The notes below the pieces were generated by a model. It was not told the origin of the DNA, did no database searches, and worked only from the letters and a program-made list of their open reading frames with translations. This document shows positions 52,753 to 61,906 of a DNA stretch of 64,000 bases, in pieces (position 1 is the stretch's first letter; each line of letters starts with the position of its first letter). A program made the position numbers and the translations under genes. Source of the stretch: Bacteroidales bacterium (GTDB taxonomy: Bacteria; Bacteroidota; Bacteroidia; Bacteroidales; UBA932); assembly GCA_024695285.1 (NCBI GenBank), contig JAILIM010000103.1:28046-92045 (forward strand). Reading direction: 5' to 3'.

Positions 52753-54110
52753 GGGACGAGAAGCTTAAATATGTCTATTTCATAGGAATAGGCGGAATCG
52801 GAATGAGCGCCATCGCCAGGTGGTACAAGTTCCGCGGCTACGAGGTGTCCGGCTATGACCGCACCCCTTCCGACCTGACGGCAGCCCTTCAGGCTGAAGG
52901 AATAGCCGTCCACTATGAAGACGACTGCTCAAAAATACCCGCCGAAATCGAAAGCACGCTGGTCATCTACACGCCCGCCGTGCCCGCCGACTTCGGGGAA
53001 CTTCAGTTCGTGCAGCAGAAGGGCTACAAGGTGGTGAAGCGCTCCCGGGCCCTCGGAGAAATCACCTCCGGGCTCTCCTGCCTCGCGGTCGCCGGCACCC
53101 ACGGCAAGACCACGACCTCGACGCTGATCGCCCATATACTCACAGAAGGAGGCGACGGCTGCTCGGCGTTCCTCGGAGGTATCTCCAAAAACTATGGTTC
53201 CAACCTGCTGATGAGCCGCACTCCGGTGGTCGTTGCCGAAGCCGACGAATTCGACCGTTCCTTCCTGCAGCTGCGTCCCGACATCGCCGTGATCACTGCA
53301 ATGGACGCCGACCACCTAGACATCTACGGTGACCTCGCCCACGTCCACGAGGCCTTCCGCCAGTTCGCAGCGCAGGTCCATGAGACGCTCATCCTGAAAT
53401 ACGGACTTCCCATAAAGGAGGGCCAGGTGAGCGCACGTATATATACCTACCACTTCGACGACCCTCGTGCCGACTTCCACAGCAGCAACCTGCGGCTCGG
53501 TGCCGACGGCCACTACACCTTCGACCTGGTGTACCCGGGCGGCGTGCTGAACGACATACGCGTGGGCGCCCTCGGCTGGATCAACGTCGAAAACAGCATT
53601 GCCGCGGCCGCCGTTTGCCTGTGCTACGGAGTGGACGGGCAGAAGATGCGCCAGGCTATCAGCAGCTTCAAGGGCGTGCAGCGCCGTCTCGACGAGCACG
53701 TCAACAAGCCCGGCCTCGCCTACATCGACGACTACGCCCACCATCCGGCGGAGCTCGCCAGCGCCATCTCGTCGCTGCGCGGCATCTTCCCCGGACGCAG
53801 GATCACCGGCATCTTCCAGCCGCACCTCTACACCCGCACGCGCGATTTCGCGCCCGAATTCGCAAAGGCCCTGAGCGAGCTGGACGAACTGATACTGCTG
53901 GACATCTACCCCGCCCGCGAGGAGCCTATCCCGGGCGTTACCTCCGAAATGATATTCGAGGACGTGACCGCAGCCTCCAAGATGCTGATAACGAAGGAGG
54001 AACTGATGGACGTGCTCAAATACAAGCAGTTCGACGTACTCGCCACCTTCGGAGCCGGCAACATAGACCGTTTCGTTGAACCCATAACCCGTCTTCTGGA
54101 CGCAAGATAA
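52749..54110 (+). CDS. murC: UDP-MurNAc:L-alanine ligase
   Basis: First amino-acid ligase of the peptidoglycan stem. The 453-residue protein has the N-terminal FIGIGGIGMSAIARWYK, P-loop VAGTHGKTTTSTLIAH, EADEFDRSFLQL, ITAMDADHLDIYGD, RRLDEH and DDYAHHPAELAS. No fused Ddl domain. TAATG overlap with ftsQ; murB is absent from the cluster. Confidence 0.96.
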   Translation: MRDEKLKYVYFIGIGGIGMSAIARWYKFRGYEVSGYDRTPSDLTAALQAEGIAVHYEDDCSKIPAEIESTLVIYTPAVPADFGELQFVQQKGYKVVKRSRALGEITSGLSCLAVAGTHGKTTTSTLIAHILTEGGDGCSAFLGGISKNYGSNLLMSRTPVVVAEADEFDRSFLQLRPDIAVITAMDADHLDIYGDLAHVHEAFRQFAAQVHETLILKYGLPIKEGQVSARIYTYHFDDPRADFHSSNLRLGADGHYTFDLVYPGGVLNDIRVGALGWINVENSIAAAAVCLCYGVDGQKMRQAISSFKGVQRRLDEHVNKPGLAYIDDYAHHPAELASAISSLRGIFPGRRITGIFQPHLYTRTRDFAPEFAKALSELDELILLDIYPAREEPIPGVTSEMIFEDVTAASKMLITKEELMDVLKYKQFDVLATFGAGNIDRFVEPITRLLDAR

Positions 54111-54865
54111 TGAGTATCACCCGTAAGCATATCGCCTTCTTCGCCATCCTGGCGCTGCTGACCGCAGGTTTCGCACTGCTGGCAGGGGCCGCGCGCATCA
54201 GCCGCTCCGCCAAGTTGTGCAACGGGCTCGACGTGCAGATACGGGAGGACTACGAGTTCGTGACTCCGGAGGACATCAAGGGATTCCTGGACAAGCACTA
54301 CGGCGCCTACATAGGCGTGAGGCTCGACAGCCTCGACCTCGGGCGCATCGAGAAGATGCTGGAGGAGAAGAGCGTGGTGATGAACAGCGAAGCATGGACC
54401 ACTTCCGACGGAATCCTGCACGTCAGCGTGTCGCAGAGGGTGCCGGCAGTGCGTTTCCAGAGGGGTGAGAAAGGATTTTATATGGACAAGACGGGATTTG
54501 TGTTCCCCCTGCACAAGAGCTATACCGCCGAAGTTCCCGTCATCGAAGGTGCCATCCCGGCTATTGAGAACGGAGGGTACGAGAAGTGGACGGCCGGTGT
54601 GCTGGACCTCATGGACTTCATCGCGTCCTCGAAGACTTGGAAAGACAGGATAGAGAAGATCAGCGTGGCCGCCGGAGGAGACCTGGTGCTCAAGACGGTG
54701 GACGGAAAGGAGAAGTTCATCATCGGATTCCCGGATGCCATTCCGGAGAAATTCGGAAAGATGGCCAAATACTACTCCCACATACTTCCTTCAAAGGGTG
54801 AAGCTTACTATAAAAGTGTGAATTTGAAATACAACAAACAAATCATATGCAGGAAAGATATATAG
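54110..54865 (+). CDS. ftsQ: Cell division protein FtsQ
   Basis: Bitopic division protein: short cytoplasmic N-terminus, one span (IAFFAILALLTAGFALLAGA) and a periplasmic POTRA-like region (LDVQIREDYEFVTPEDIKGF) then the FtsQ beta domain (VSQRVPAVRFQRGEKGFYMD). Of 251 residues, usual for Bacteroidetes. Position between murC and ftsA confirms it. Overlaps ftsA by 19 nt. Confidence 0.92.
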   Translation: MSITRKHIAFFAILALLTAGFALLAGAARISRSAKLCNGLDVQIREDYEFVTPEDIKGFLDKHYGAYIGVRLDSLDLGRIEKMLEEKSVVMNSEAWTTSDGILHVSVSQRVPAVRFQRGEKGFYMDKTGFVFPLHKSYTAEVPVIEGAIPAIENGGYEKWTAGVLDLMDFIASSKTWKDRIEKISVAAGGDLVLKTVDGKEKFIIGFPDAIPEKFGKMAKYYSHILPSKGEAYYKSVNLKYNKQIICRKDI

Positions 54866-56361
54866 CGACAGTCGATCTGGGCACTTCGAAGCTCGCTCTA
54901 TGTGTAGCGAAGATCATAGGCGAGAACGTCCAGATCATCTACTACAAGGAGCGTCCTTCGGACGGCATACGCTACAACTGCGTATTCAATCCGAAGAGGG
55001 CCGCGTCCCCTCTGCGCGCCGCCATAGCCGAGGCTGAGGACGAGCTGCAGATCAAGATACTGCAGGTCGTCGTGGGCCTTCCCCGCTACAACGTGCGTCA
55101 GGAGACGGCCAGCGCCAGCATAGAGCGCAGCGACCCCTCCAAACTCATCGAGGACGAAGAGATTTCGACCCTCAAGAACATCGCGCTCGACACCTATCCC
55201 CTCAACGACAGCAACACCGAGCTAATCTACGGCGCAGTGCCCCAGTCTTTTTCTACTGACGACGTGATCGGCTCCGAAGAGGATGTGGTGGGAACATGCA
55301 GCGACATGCTCTCCGGTAACTTCAAGATATTCGTGGGTGCCAAGAAAGCTGTGCGCAACATCGACATAATGCTCAACGACGCGGGAGTGGCGCTTGCCCA
55401 GGCCATTTTCACTCCGTCCGCCGTCGGTGAGGCAGTGCTGAAGAACGACGAGATGACCAACGGCGTCGCCCTCATAGAGATGGGCGCCGGAGTGACTTCC
55501 CTGTCGATCTACCAGGGCGGCATAATGCGCTACTACGCAGCCATTCCTTTCGGCGGCAAGAACGTGACCACCGACATACGCCTGGAATGCGCCTTCGACG
55601 ACGTGCTCGCCGAGAACATCAAGCTCGCGTTCGGCGCCTGCCTGCCCGAGAAGCTCCAGACCATGGGCGACAAGATACTCCAGATCAACGACGAAGAGAA
55701 CGGCTCCTATGAGAACCTGGGCGTGAAATACCTCTCCGAAATCATCACCAGCAGGTGCAGGGAGATAGTGATCGCCATCCTCTACCTCATACAGGAAAGC
55801 GGATTCGCGGACAGGCTGCGCTGCGGCATCGTCCTCACGGGCGGCAGCGCCAATCTAGCAAATCTCGGCAACCTGATCAAGGAGGAATCGGGCTACAACG
55901 TCCGCATAGGCTTCCCTCTCAGCAGGAAATTCAGTTCCGACGGATGCCCCGGAATCGGAGAGGCGGAAGCCTCTGCATCCGTGGGAATGGTCCTGGAAGC
56001 GGCGGGCGACCCGTACCTCAACTGCATAGAAGAGTCCGTGCGTATACCGGCGGCCGAAGCAAAGGAGGAAAAGACGGAAGAACAGGCGCAGGAGACCGGC
56101 GGCCAGCCGGCTTCCGAAAGCCAGCCCCAGGGCACGCTCTTCTCCGCAGACGCGTTCGAGACCAAGATAGTCAAGACCCCCGGCAGCAACAGGCGCCAGA
56201 AGACACCGAAACCCCAGAAGCCCCAGAAGCCCGCAAAGGAAGGCCCCAGCGGCCTCCAGGTGCTCTGGAAGAAAGTGGGGACCATGTTCGAGAACGGGTT
56301 CGACGGCGTGCTTGGCGGACTTTACGATGAAATGGGCAACAACAACGAAGGAAAGAAATAA
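54847..56361 (+). CDS. ftsA: Cell division protein FtsA
   Basis: Actin-like ATPase that tethers FtsZ to the membrane. Phosphate-1 ATVDLGTSKLALCVAKI at the N-terminus, SHS2/1C domain after it, phosphate-2 ALIEMGAGVTSLSIY near 216, and the adenosine motif GIVLTGGSANLANLG. A Pro/Lys-rich linker (residues about 400-470) separates the core from a C-terminal amphipathic segment (LWKKVGTMFENGFDG) that should bind the membrane. Length 504 residues, on the long side as in Bacteroidetes. Confidence 0.95.
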   Translation: MQERYIATVDLGTSKLALCVAKIIGENVQIIYYKERPSDGIRYNCVFNPKRAASPLRAAIAEAEDELQIKILQVVVGLPRYNVRQETASASIERSDPSKLIEDEEISTLKNIALDTYPLNDSNTELIYGAVPQSFSTDDVIGSEEDVVGTCSDMLSGNFKIFVGAKKAVRNIDIMLNDAGVALAQAIFTPSAVGEAVLKNDEMTNGVALIEMGAGVTSLSIYQGGIMRYYAAIPFGGKNVTTDIRLECAFDDVLAENIKLAFGACLPEKLQTMGDKILQINDEENGSYENLGVKYLSEIITSRCREIVIAILYLIQESGFADRLRCGIVLTGGSANLANLGNLIKEESGYNVRIGFPLSRKFSSDGCPGIGEAEASASVGMVLEAAGDPYLNCIEESVRIPAAEAKEEKTEEQAQETGGQPASESQPQGTLFSADAFETKIVKTPGSNRRQKTPKPQKPQKPAKEGPSGLQVLWKKVGTMFENGFDGVLGGLYDEMGNNNEGKK

Positions 56362-56364
56362 GAT

Positions 56365-57612
56365 ATGTTCGAGGATTTAAATATAGACCTGGAGGTGACG
56401 ACTCCCAACGACTGGAAGCGTTCGGACCAGATTATCAAGGTGATAGGTGTCGGCGGCGGCGGATGCAACGCTGTCTCCTACATGTACCGCACCGGCATTG
56501 AAGGGTGCAGTTTCGTGGTCTGCAACACCGATTCTCAGGCGCTCGAATGCAGTCCCGTGCCCGTGAAGATCCAGATGGGAGCGGGCCTGGGAGCGGGCAC
56601 CAACCCCATCAAGGGACGCAACGCAGCCCTCGACAGCCAGGCCGAGATCGACAAGAAGATCATCGACACCGGCACCCGCATGCTCTTCATCACCGCCGGC
56701 ATGGGCGGCGGCACCGGCACCGGCGCTGCTCCAATCATTGCCAAGATGGCGAAGGAGAAGGGCATACTGACCGTGGCCGTGGTCACGCTCCCGTTCAAGA
56801 ACGAGGGCGACAGGGCTATGTCGCGTGCCATCGACGGCATCCAGGAGCTGGAGAAGAACGTGGATTCGCTCCTCATCATCAACAATGAGAAGCTCTACGA
56901 CCACTTCGGCGACCAGCTTACCCACGACGCTTTCCCCAAGGCTGACGAGGTGCTGACCACCGCCGTCAAGGGCATCATTGAGATAATCCAGAAGCCCGGC
57001 TACATCAACGTGGACTTCGAGGACGTGATGACCATGATGAAGGACAGCGGCATGGCGCTCATGGGCTACGGCGAGGGCTCAGGTCCCAATCGCATCCAGG
57101 ACGCTGTCAGCCAGGCCTTCGAATCTCCCCTGCTCAACGACTTCGACCTGACCACCGCCAAGAACGTGCTGGTCAACATCACGGGCGGCAAGAACGAGCA
57201 GGGCCTCACCATGGACGATATGTCCGAAATCAACCGCCGCATAGATGAATATACCGGAGGCGCGAACAACTTCAAGCGCGGCCTGATCTGGGACGAGGAT
57301 CCCTCAACCGGCGACAAGATACACATCACTTCCATCGTGACCGGGCTCAGGTTCATCGACATCGTGGGCTCCCGCCGCGACATGGGCAACTACATAATGA
57401 TCACCCGTAACTTCACCTACGACAAGAACGAGGCTGCAAGCACGCAGGGTATCAGCCTGATAGAAGACAGCGTGGGCTCGCGCATCGGTTACAGTTCCAC
57501 CGACAACCAGCGCGCATTCCGCTTCGATCCCGAAAAGAAACCGGCCCTGCTGGTACGCACCGGCGAGCAGATTTCCGACCTTGAAAACATACCGGCCATA
57601 CGCAGATCATGA
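56365..57612 (+). CDS. ftsZ: Cell division protein FtsZ
   Basis: Tubulin-like GTPase forming the Z ring. The 415-residue protein has VIGVGGGGCNAVSYMY, the GTP signature GMGGGTGTGAAPIIAK and the T7 loop NVDFEDVMTMM. The C-terminal peptide DLENIPAIRRS fits the conserved tail that binds FtsA. The variable linker is short. 3 nt after ftsA; ATGA overlap with gltX. Confidence 0.97.
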   Translation: MFEDLNIDLEVTTPNDWKRSDQIIKVIGVGGGGCNAVSYMYRTGIEGCSFVVCNTDSQALECSPVPVKIQMGAGLGAGTNPIKGRNAALDSQAEIDKKIIDTGTRMLFITAGMGGGTGTGAAPIIAKMAKEKGILTVAVVTLPFKNEGDRAMSRAIDGIQELEKNVDSLLIINNEKLYDHFGDQLTHDAFPKADEVLTTAVKGIIEIIQKPGYINVDFEDVMTMMKDSGMALMGYGEGSGPNRIQDAVSQAFESPLLNDFDLTTAKNVLVNITGGKNEQGLTMDDMSEINRRIDEYTGGANNFKRGLIWDEDPSTGDKIHITSIVTGLRFIDIVGSRRDMGNYIMITRNFTYDKNEAASTQGISLIEDSVGSRIGYSSTDNQRAFRFDPEKKPALLVRTGEQISDLENIPAIRRS

Positions 57613-59129
57613 AAAGGACAAGAGTAAGATTCGCACCGTCACCGACGGGCCCCCTCCACATGGGAGGGGTGCGCACTGCGCTGTATAACTACCTGATCGC
57701 GAAGAAGGCGGGCGGAGACTTCATACTCCGTATCGAAGACACCGATTCCCACCGCTTCGTGCCCGGTGCAGAAGAATATATCATCGAGTCACTCCGCTGG
57801 TGCGGCATCGTGCCCGACGAAGGCCTGGATGCCAACGGCAAGCTCGCCGAGACTCCGGATGAGCGCAACCCGCACGCCCCCTACAGACAGTCGCAGCGGA
57901 AGGGCATCTACCGCAAGTATGCCGAGCAGCTCGTCGCCGGCGGATTCGCCTACTACGCGTTCGACACGGCCGAAGAGCTGGAGAAAGAGCGCGCAGAGGC
58001 CGAGGCCTCAGGGCAGACCTTCATCTACAACGCTGCCACCCGCAAGGGACTGCGCAACTCTCTGACCCTCAGTGCCGGTGAAGTTGAAAAGCTGCTCTCC
58101 GAGCGCACCGACTGGACCGTCCGTTTCCGCATGCCGGAAGACGAAGTGGTGGCTATGGATGACCTTATCCGCGGCCATATTGAAGTGAACACTTCCACCC
58201 TCGACGACAAGGTGCTCTGGAAACGTGCGGACGAACTGCCCACTTACCACCTCGCCAACATCGTGGACGACCACCTGATGGAGATCAGCCACGTGATACG
58301 CGGCGAAGAGTGGCTGCCATCGCTCCCCCTGCACTATCTGCTGTATGCGGCATTCGGCTGGGAGCGTCCTGAATTTGCGCACCTGCCCCTGCTGCTGAAG
58401 CCCGTCGGCAACGGCAAGCTGAGCAAGCGCGACGGCGACAAGATGGGCTTCCCTGTGTTCCCGCTGAGGTGGGTGGCACCTACGGGCGAAGTGTCCAGGG
58501 GCTACCGTGAGGACGGTTATTTCCCGGACGCTTTCGTGAACCTGCTGGCCATGCTGGGCTGGAATCCCGGCACTGAGCAGGAGATATTCTCGATGCCCGA
58601 ACTCATCGAGGCCTTCTCGCTTGAGAAGGTCGGCAAGTCGGGAGCCAAGTTCAACCCCGACAAGGCTAAATGGTTCAACAAGGAGTATCTGCGCATGCGT
58701 TCCGACGAAGAACTGACCGGCCTGTTCCTCCCCATTCTGAAAGAGCAGGGAGTGGAGGCCGACAAGGATATGGTGCAGGAAGTCGTGGCCCTGATTAAGG
58801 AGCGCGCCACTTTCGTGTCCGATTTCTGGAACATTTCGTGGCACCTTTTCAAGGCTCCCGAGGAGTACGCTGAGAAGGATGCCGCGAAGTTCTGGAAGAG
58901 CGAGAATGTGGAGATGGCACGGCAGGCGCTGGAGGCCACAGCTTCCGCAGAAGAAATGGAAGGCTACATCCGAGAGAAGGAGTGGCCGATGGGCAAGGTG
59001 ATGAACTGCATACGCCTTGCGCTCACAGGCTCGTCAAGCGGGCTTGGCATTGCTGATATAATGCGTTTCGTAGGCCGGGAGGAAGTGCTCAGGCGCTTCC
59101 ACAGGGCCGAAGAGCGGTTATTTATATAA
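57609..59129 (+). CDS. gltX: Glutamate--tRNA ligase
   Basis: Class I aminoacyl-tRNA synthetase charging tRNA-Glu (506 residues). The HIGH-like motif is in APSPTGPLHMGGVRTALYN, and the KMSKS-like motif is KLSKRDGDK near residue 270. HVIRGEEWLPSLPLH and the helical anticodon-binding C-terminus (PDKAKWFNKEYL) complete it. Translationally coupled to ftsZ, so it ends the dcw transcript. Confidence 0.96.
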   Translation: MKRTRVRFAPSPTGPLHMGGVRTALYNYLIAKKAGGDFILRIEDTDSHRFVPGAEEYIIESLRWCGIVPDEGLDANGKLAETPDERNPHAPYRQSQRKGIYRKYAEQLVAGGFAYYAFDTAEELEKERAEAEASGQTFIYNAATRKGLRNSLTLSAGEVEKLLSERTDWTVRFRMPEDEVVAMDDLIRGHIEVNTSTLDDKVLWKRADELPTYHLANIVDDHLMEISHVIRGEEWLPSLPLHYLLYAAFGWERPEFAHLPLLLKPVGNGKLSKRDGDKMGFPVFPLRWVAPTGEVSRGYREDGYFPDAFVNLLAMLGWNPGTEQEIFSMPELIEAFSLEKVGKSGAKFNPDKAKWFNKEYLRMRSDEELTGLFLPILKEQGVEADKDMVQEVVALIKERATFVSDFWNISWHLFKAPEEYAEKDAAKFWKSENVEMARQALEATASAEEMEGYIREKEWPMGKVMNCIRLALTGSSSGLGIADIMRFVGREEVLRRFHRAEERLFI

Positions 59130-59280
59130 TGACGGGGCACGGGCTTAGGACAAGGTCCGGGTCCCGTTGCCGACTACTTTCCCCCCGGCTGCCTTGAGCG
59201 GCGTTCTGAATAGTCCGGGACCGGAAGAAGACTGAACTGCGTTTTTCTAGGGTTTTGCAGCGATGTCGGACACCGGTCCC

Positions 59281-59319
59281 GGGACTGTTTTTATGCGGTT
59301 CGCGCATAAAAACAGTCCC
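59281..59319. repeat. Perfect 16-bp hairpin GGGACTGTTTTTATGC / GCATAAAAACAGTCCC
   Basis: Arms 59281-59296 and 59304-59319 with a 7-nt loop. The arm recurs as GCATAAAAACAGCCC at 59414-59428. There is no T run, so it is not a standard terminator for gltX. Confidence 0.85.
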
Positions 59320-59450
59320 AACTATCCCCCTGCACCCCCAGGGGACAAGGGGAAGGTTCCCCTTACGCTGCTACGCAGCTATCCCTTCTGTCGCTGCCGC
59401 TCCGAATCCTCCTGCATAAAAACAGCCCGAAGTCCTTTGCAAAGGCCCAT

Positions 59451-59480
59451 AAAAAAAAGAGCCGTCATTGCTGACAGCTC
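59451..59480 (-). terminator. Minus-strand terminator
   Basis: On the minus strand the hairpin GAGC-T-GTCA / TGAC-G-GCTC with loop GCAA (59459-59480) is followed by eight T residues (59451-59458). It could end the sensor-kinase operon, though about 400 nt past its stop. Confidence 0.7.
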
Positions 59481-59659
59481 TCGTGCGCGGGATGAGACTC
59501 GACATCGTTTGTGTATATGCCTAATAATCAATTTATTATTTAAAAATACACCTATTTTGGTGTAAAATAGGTGTAAAATTTGAGGCTCTCTCGTATTATT
59601 ACTCCTCTAAATACCGCACCGTCCTACCGTTCCTTTTCGCATATTCTATCTCGCTGCGG

Positions 59660-59800
59660 GTGCTCTCGGTAGGCGACTTCAACGACGATGTCTGGAGCGA
59701 CGAGGTGCGCAAGGCACAAAAGCCCCCGCAGCAGACCCCCGGAACGATTAAGTACAACGGCGCCTGGGAGAAGATCGACGGATACTTTGCGGCCGGCGCG
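59660..59800 (+). pseudogene. Endonuclease/exonuclease/phosphatase-family fragment
   Basis: A short frame reads VGDFNDDVWSDEV and later GTIKYNGAWEKIDGYF, which match the GDFND and the GT-x-KY-x-G-x-W-x-x-ID C-terminal region of Bacteroidetes EEP-fold hydrolases. The rest (about 250 residues upstream, and the final strand) is missing. Decayed remnant. Confidence 0.6.
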
Positions 59801-59883
59801 GCGGTCTCGTGGTTGCCACCGGCACCCCGGAACAGATCGCAGACGACCCCGCCTCGGTAACCGGACCGTATCTCAGGAAACTT

Positions 59884-61134
59884 TTATAGATGGAGTTTTA
59901 GGGCCATCTCGAAGGCAAGCCCTCCTTCGGGCCCGATGCTGGCTTTTATCTCCCCTCCGTGGAAAGCTATGGCATTCCGGACGACGGAAAGCCCGAGCCC
60001 GCTGCCCACATCTCCGCTTAAGTTGGTGTCGCTCATTCCCGGAATACGGTAGAAGCGCTCGAATATCTTGTCCAGCTGCTCTTCCGAAACGCCCACACCA
60101 GTATCGTAGTAAATGCACTTACCGGGCGAGGCTTCAATATGTATACGGACGCCGTCTCCGGCATATTTGCAGCTGTTTTCCACCAGATTCCTGAAGATGG
60201 CGTAGATGAGGCTTGGGCTGCCTTTCATCCGCAGCTTATCCGGGATGCAGTTTTCTACCGTGATGCTTCTGGAGGCCATCTTCTCTGCAAACTCGTCCAG
60301 CACGCTGTCCACTATCTCCTTCAGATTCAACTCTTCCACCTTTATGAGCTCGGGAGACTCCTCTATCTTGGTAACCAGACCTATGTCCCTCAACAGGTCG
60401 GACAGCCTGAGGGACTGGAGGTAAGCTCTCTGGGTGAACAGCCTGCGGCGTTCTTCGTCCATGTCCTCACAGTCGGTCAGGGCCTCCAGATATCCTCGCA
60501 TGCTGCTTACCGGGGTCTTCAGTTCGTGGGCGATATTATGGGTCATATCCCGCTTCAGCCGGCGGTTGTTAAGACGTTCGTTTTCAACCTCCTTTAGAGC
60601 GTCCTCCAGGGACTTGTACCCCCGGAGCATGGAACGCCCTATAAGTCCGAGGAAAAGGAGCAGAAGCAGGACGCCGACTATGATAAATATAGTATCGGAG
60701 CGCAGGAAATGCTTCAGGTCGACTTCGTAAGGCACAGCTACACGTATGATCTTGTCGCCGTACATCTTGGCAAGATAGCAATAATCCCGGCCTTCGGTTT
60801 CAGAGTGGCGTATTGCCCATCCCGGCTGTCCGTCCCGGCATTCCAGGAATTCCGGACGGTTGCTGTGGTCGCTGGCCAGTTCAGGCTCATCAGAATCATA
60901 GAGTACGTTACCGCCAGTGGACAGGATAGTTATTCTGACCTCTTCGTTGAAAGAGACTTCCGGACCGATTAAGGATATGCGGTCCGCATACCCTTCCAGC
61001 CTGGACTGCAGCACAAGCTTTTTGTAGTTTCTCTCACTGTGCATCTGGTACACCGAAGCGGCAAGGGCAAACACGCCGACCACCACCGCCATATACAGAA
61101 GGAGCTGCTGAAGATATGTCTTGCTATTCTTCAT
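59884..61134 (-). CDS. PhoR-like sensor histidine kinase
   Basis: Membrane sensor of 416 residues: span 1 (LLLYMAVVVGVFALAASVY), a periplasmic domain of about 115 residues, span 2 (IFIIVGVLLLLLFLGLIG near 150), then DHp domain with the phosphoacceptor His203 in HNIAHELKTPVSSMRGYLE and the ATPase domain (FRNLVENSCKYA, YYDTGVGVSEE, GSGLGLSVV). The usual Asn of the DNG box is Thr. It overlaps the response regulator by 11 nt. The Pho-box-like repeats upstream of the pair and the divergent phosphate transporter suggest phosphate sensing. Confidence 0.9.
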   Translation of the reverse strand: MKNSKTYLQQLLLYMAVVVGVFALAASVYQMHSERNYKKLVLQSRLEGYADRISLIGPEVSFNEEVRITILSTGGNVLYDSDEPELASDHSNRPEFLECRDGQPGWAIRHSETEGRDYCYLAKMYGDKIIRVAVPYEVDLKHFLRSDTIFIIVGVLLLLLFLGLIGRSMLRGYKSLEDALKEVENERLNNRRLKRDMTHNIAHELKTPVSSMRGYLEALTDCEDMDEERRRLFTQRAYLQSLRLSDLLRDIGLVTKIEESPELIKVEELNLKEIVDSVLDEFAEKMASRSITVENCIPDKLRMKGSPSLIYAIFRNLVENSCKYAGDGVRIHIEASPGKCIYYDTGVGVSEEQLDKIFERFYRIPGMSDTNLSGDVGSGLGLSVVRNAIAFHGGEIKASIGPEGGLAFEMALKLHL

Positions 61135-61792
61135 ATTTCAATCCGTATCCGAAGCCCGTACGGCTCACCAGGAGGTTTTTATGCTTATCCAGTTTGGAAC
61201 GTATGTGGGCTATATGCACGTCCACCGTGCGGTCGATCACGAACGGCGCGTCCAGCCACAGGGCCTTGATTATCTGACTGCGGGTGAAAAGGGTGCCCTG
61301 GTTCTGGATCAGGAAGGCCAGAATCTCGTACTCTTTTCTGGAAAACAGGATTTCGTTCCCGTCCAGGAATACTTTTTCAGCTTTCAGGTCCAGCTTGAGC
61401 GGTCCGCAGGAAAGCACGCCGTCGTGCGGAGAGGTGGATCGCTTGAGGACGGCCGCGATACGGGCCAGCAATTCGGCAGTGGAGAATGGCTTCACCATAT
61501 AGTCGTCGCCACCTGAGGCAAAGCCGGAAAGGAGGTCCTCCTCGGAAGACCTGGCGGTGAGGAAGATCACCGGAATGTTGAACCCTTTGTCCCTCATCGT
61601 CCGGGCCATGTCGTATCCGGACATCCCGGGCAGCATGACATCCAACAGCACAAGACGGGTGTGTCCGGACAGCATCTTCAAGCCATCTTCCGCGCTGCCG
61701 GCCTCCTGCGTCCTGTACCCGGCCCGTCCGAGGTTGAAGTTCAGGATTTCCCTGAGATCAGCATCATCTTCTACTATCAAGATTTCTTCCAT
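61124..61792 (-). CDS. PhoB/PhoP-like response regulator (OmpR family)
   Basis: DNA-binding regulator of 222 residues: receiver domain with acidic pocket VEDD near residue 7, phosphoacceptor Asp51 in LVLLDVMLPG, and Lys in VKPFS near 102; then an OmpR-type winged helix (LFTRSQIIKALW, DRTVDVHIAHIRSKL). First gene of the pair. Its gene and the divergent Na/Pi transporter share a spacer containing 11-bp-spaced TTAAC repeats, the pattern bound by PhoP/PhoB-type regulators. Confidence 0.93.
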   Translation of the reverse strand: MEEILIVEDDADLREILNFNLGRAGYRTQEAGSAEDGLKMLSGHTRLVLLDVMLPGMSGYDMARTMRDKGFNIPVIFLTARSSEEDLLSGFASGGDDYMVKPFSTAELLARIAAVLKRSTSPHDGVLSCGPLKLDLKAEKVFLDGNEILFSRKEYEILAFLIQNQGTLFTRSQIIKALWLDAPFVIDRTVDVHIAHIRSKLDKHKNLLVSRTGFGYGLKYEE

Positions 61793-61796
61793 AGCG

Positions 61797-61804
61797 CAAA
61801 GTTA
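61797..61804 (-). promoter_or_regulatory. -7 element TAACTTTG for the two-component operon
   Basis: Minus-strand TAACTTTG fits TAnnTTTG and ends 4 nt before the regulator's ATG, so the transcript should be almost leaderless. The 11-bp repeats begin about 28 bp upstream, in activator position. Confidence 0.55.
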
Positions 61805-61831
61805 AGCATTAAAAATTCTGTTTCAGCAGTA

Positions 61832-61880
61832 TTAACAGAAACTTAACCGTCACTTAATAATGGCTTAACAGCATCTAACT
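61832..61880. promoter_or_regulatory. Pho-box-like direct repeats, period 11 bp
   Basis: TTAACA (61832), TTAACC (61843), TTAATA (61854), TTAACA (61865) and a weaker CTAACT (61875) are separated by 5-bp spacers. This is the arrangement of the Bacillus PhoP box (TTAACA-like hexamers every 11 bp) and close in spacing to the E. coli PhoB box. It lies between the response regulator and the Na/Pi transporter. Confidence 0.65.
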
Positions 61881-61906
61881 TATTTTGCATAGTCAATTAT
61901 TTTGCA

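Larger units (their letters stand above)
59130..59659. other. Gene-free region after gltX
   Basis: No supported gene. It holds a 16-bp perfect hairpin (59281-59319), a third copy of its right arm at 59414-59428, a palindrome AAGGGGAA-GG-TTCCCCTT near 59348, a minus-strand terminator at 59451-59480 and an AT-rich stretch at 59520-59600. GC-rich parts resemble scraps of lost genes. Confidence 0.7.

Noticed and set aside
59340..59410. Another copy of the structured stem element near 59.35 kb
   Set aside because: It has small hairpins but none of the conserved core motifs.
59263..59565. Plus-strand 100-codon frame after gltX
   Set aside because: It spans the perfect hairpin and a terminator, with no recognisable protein features.
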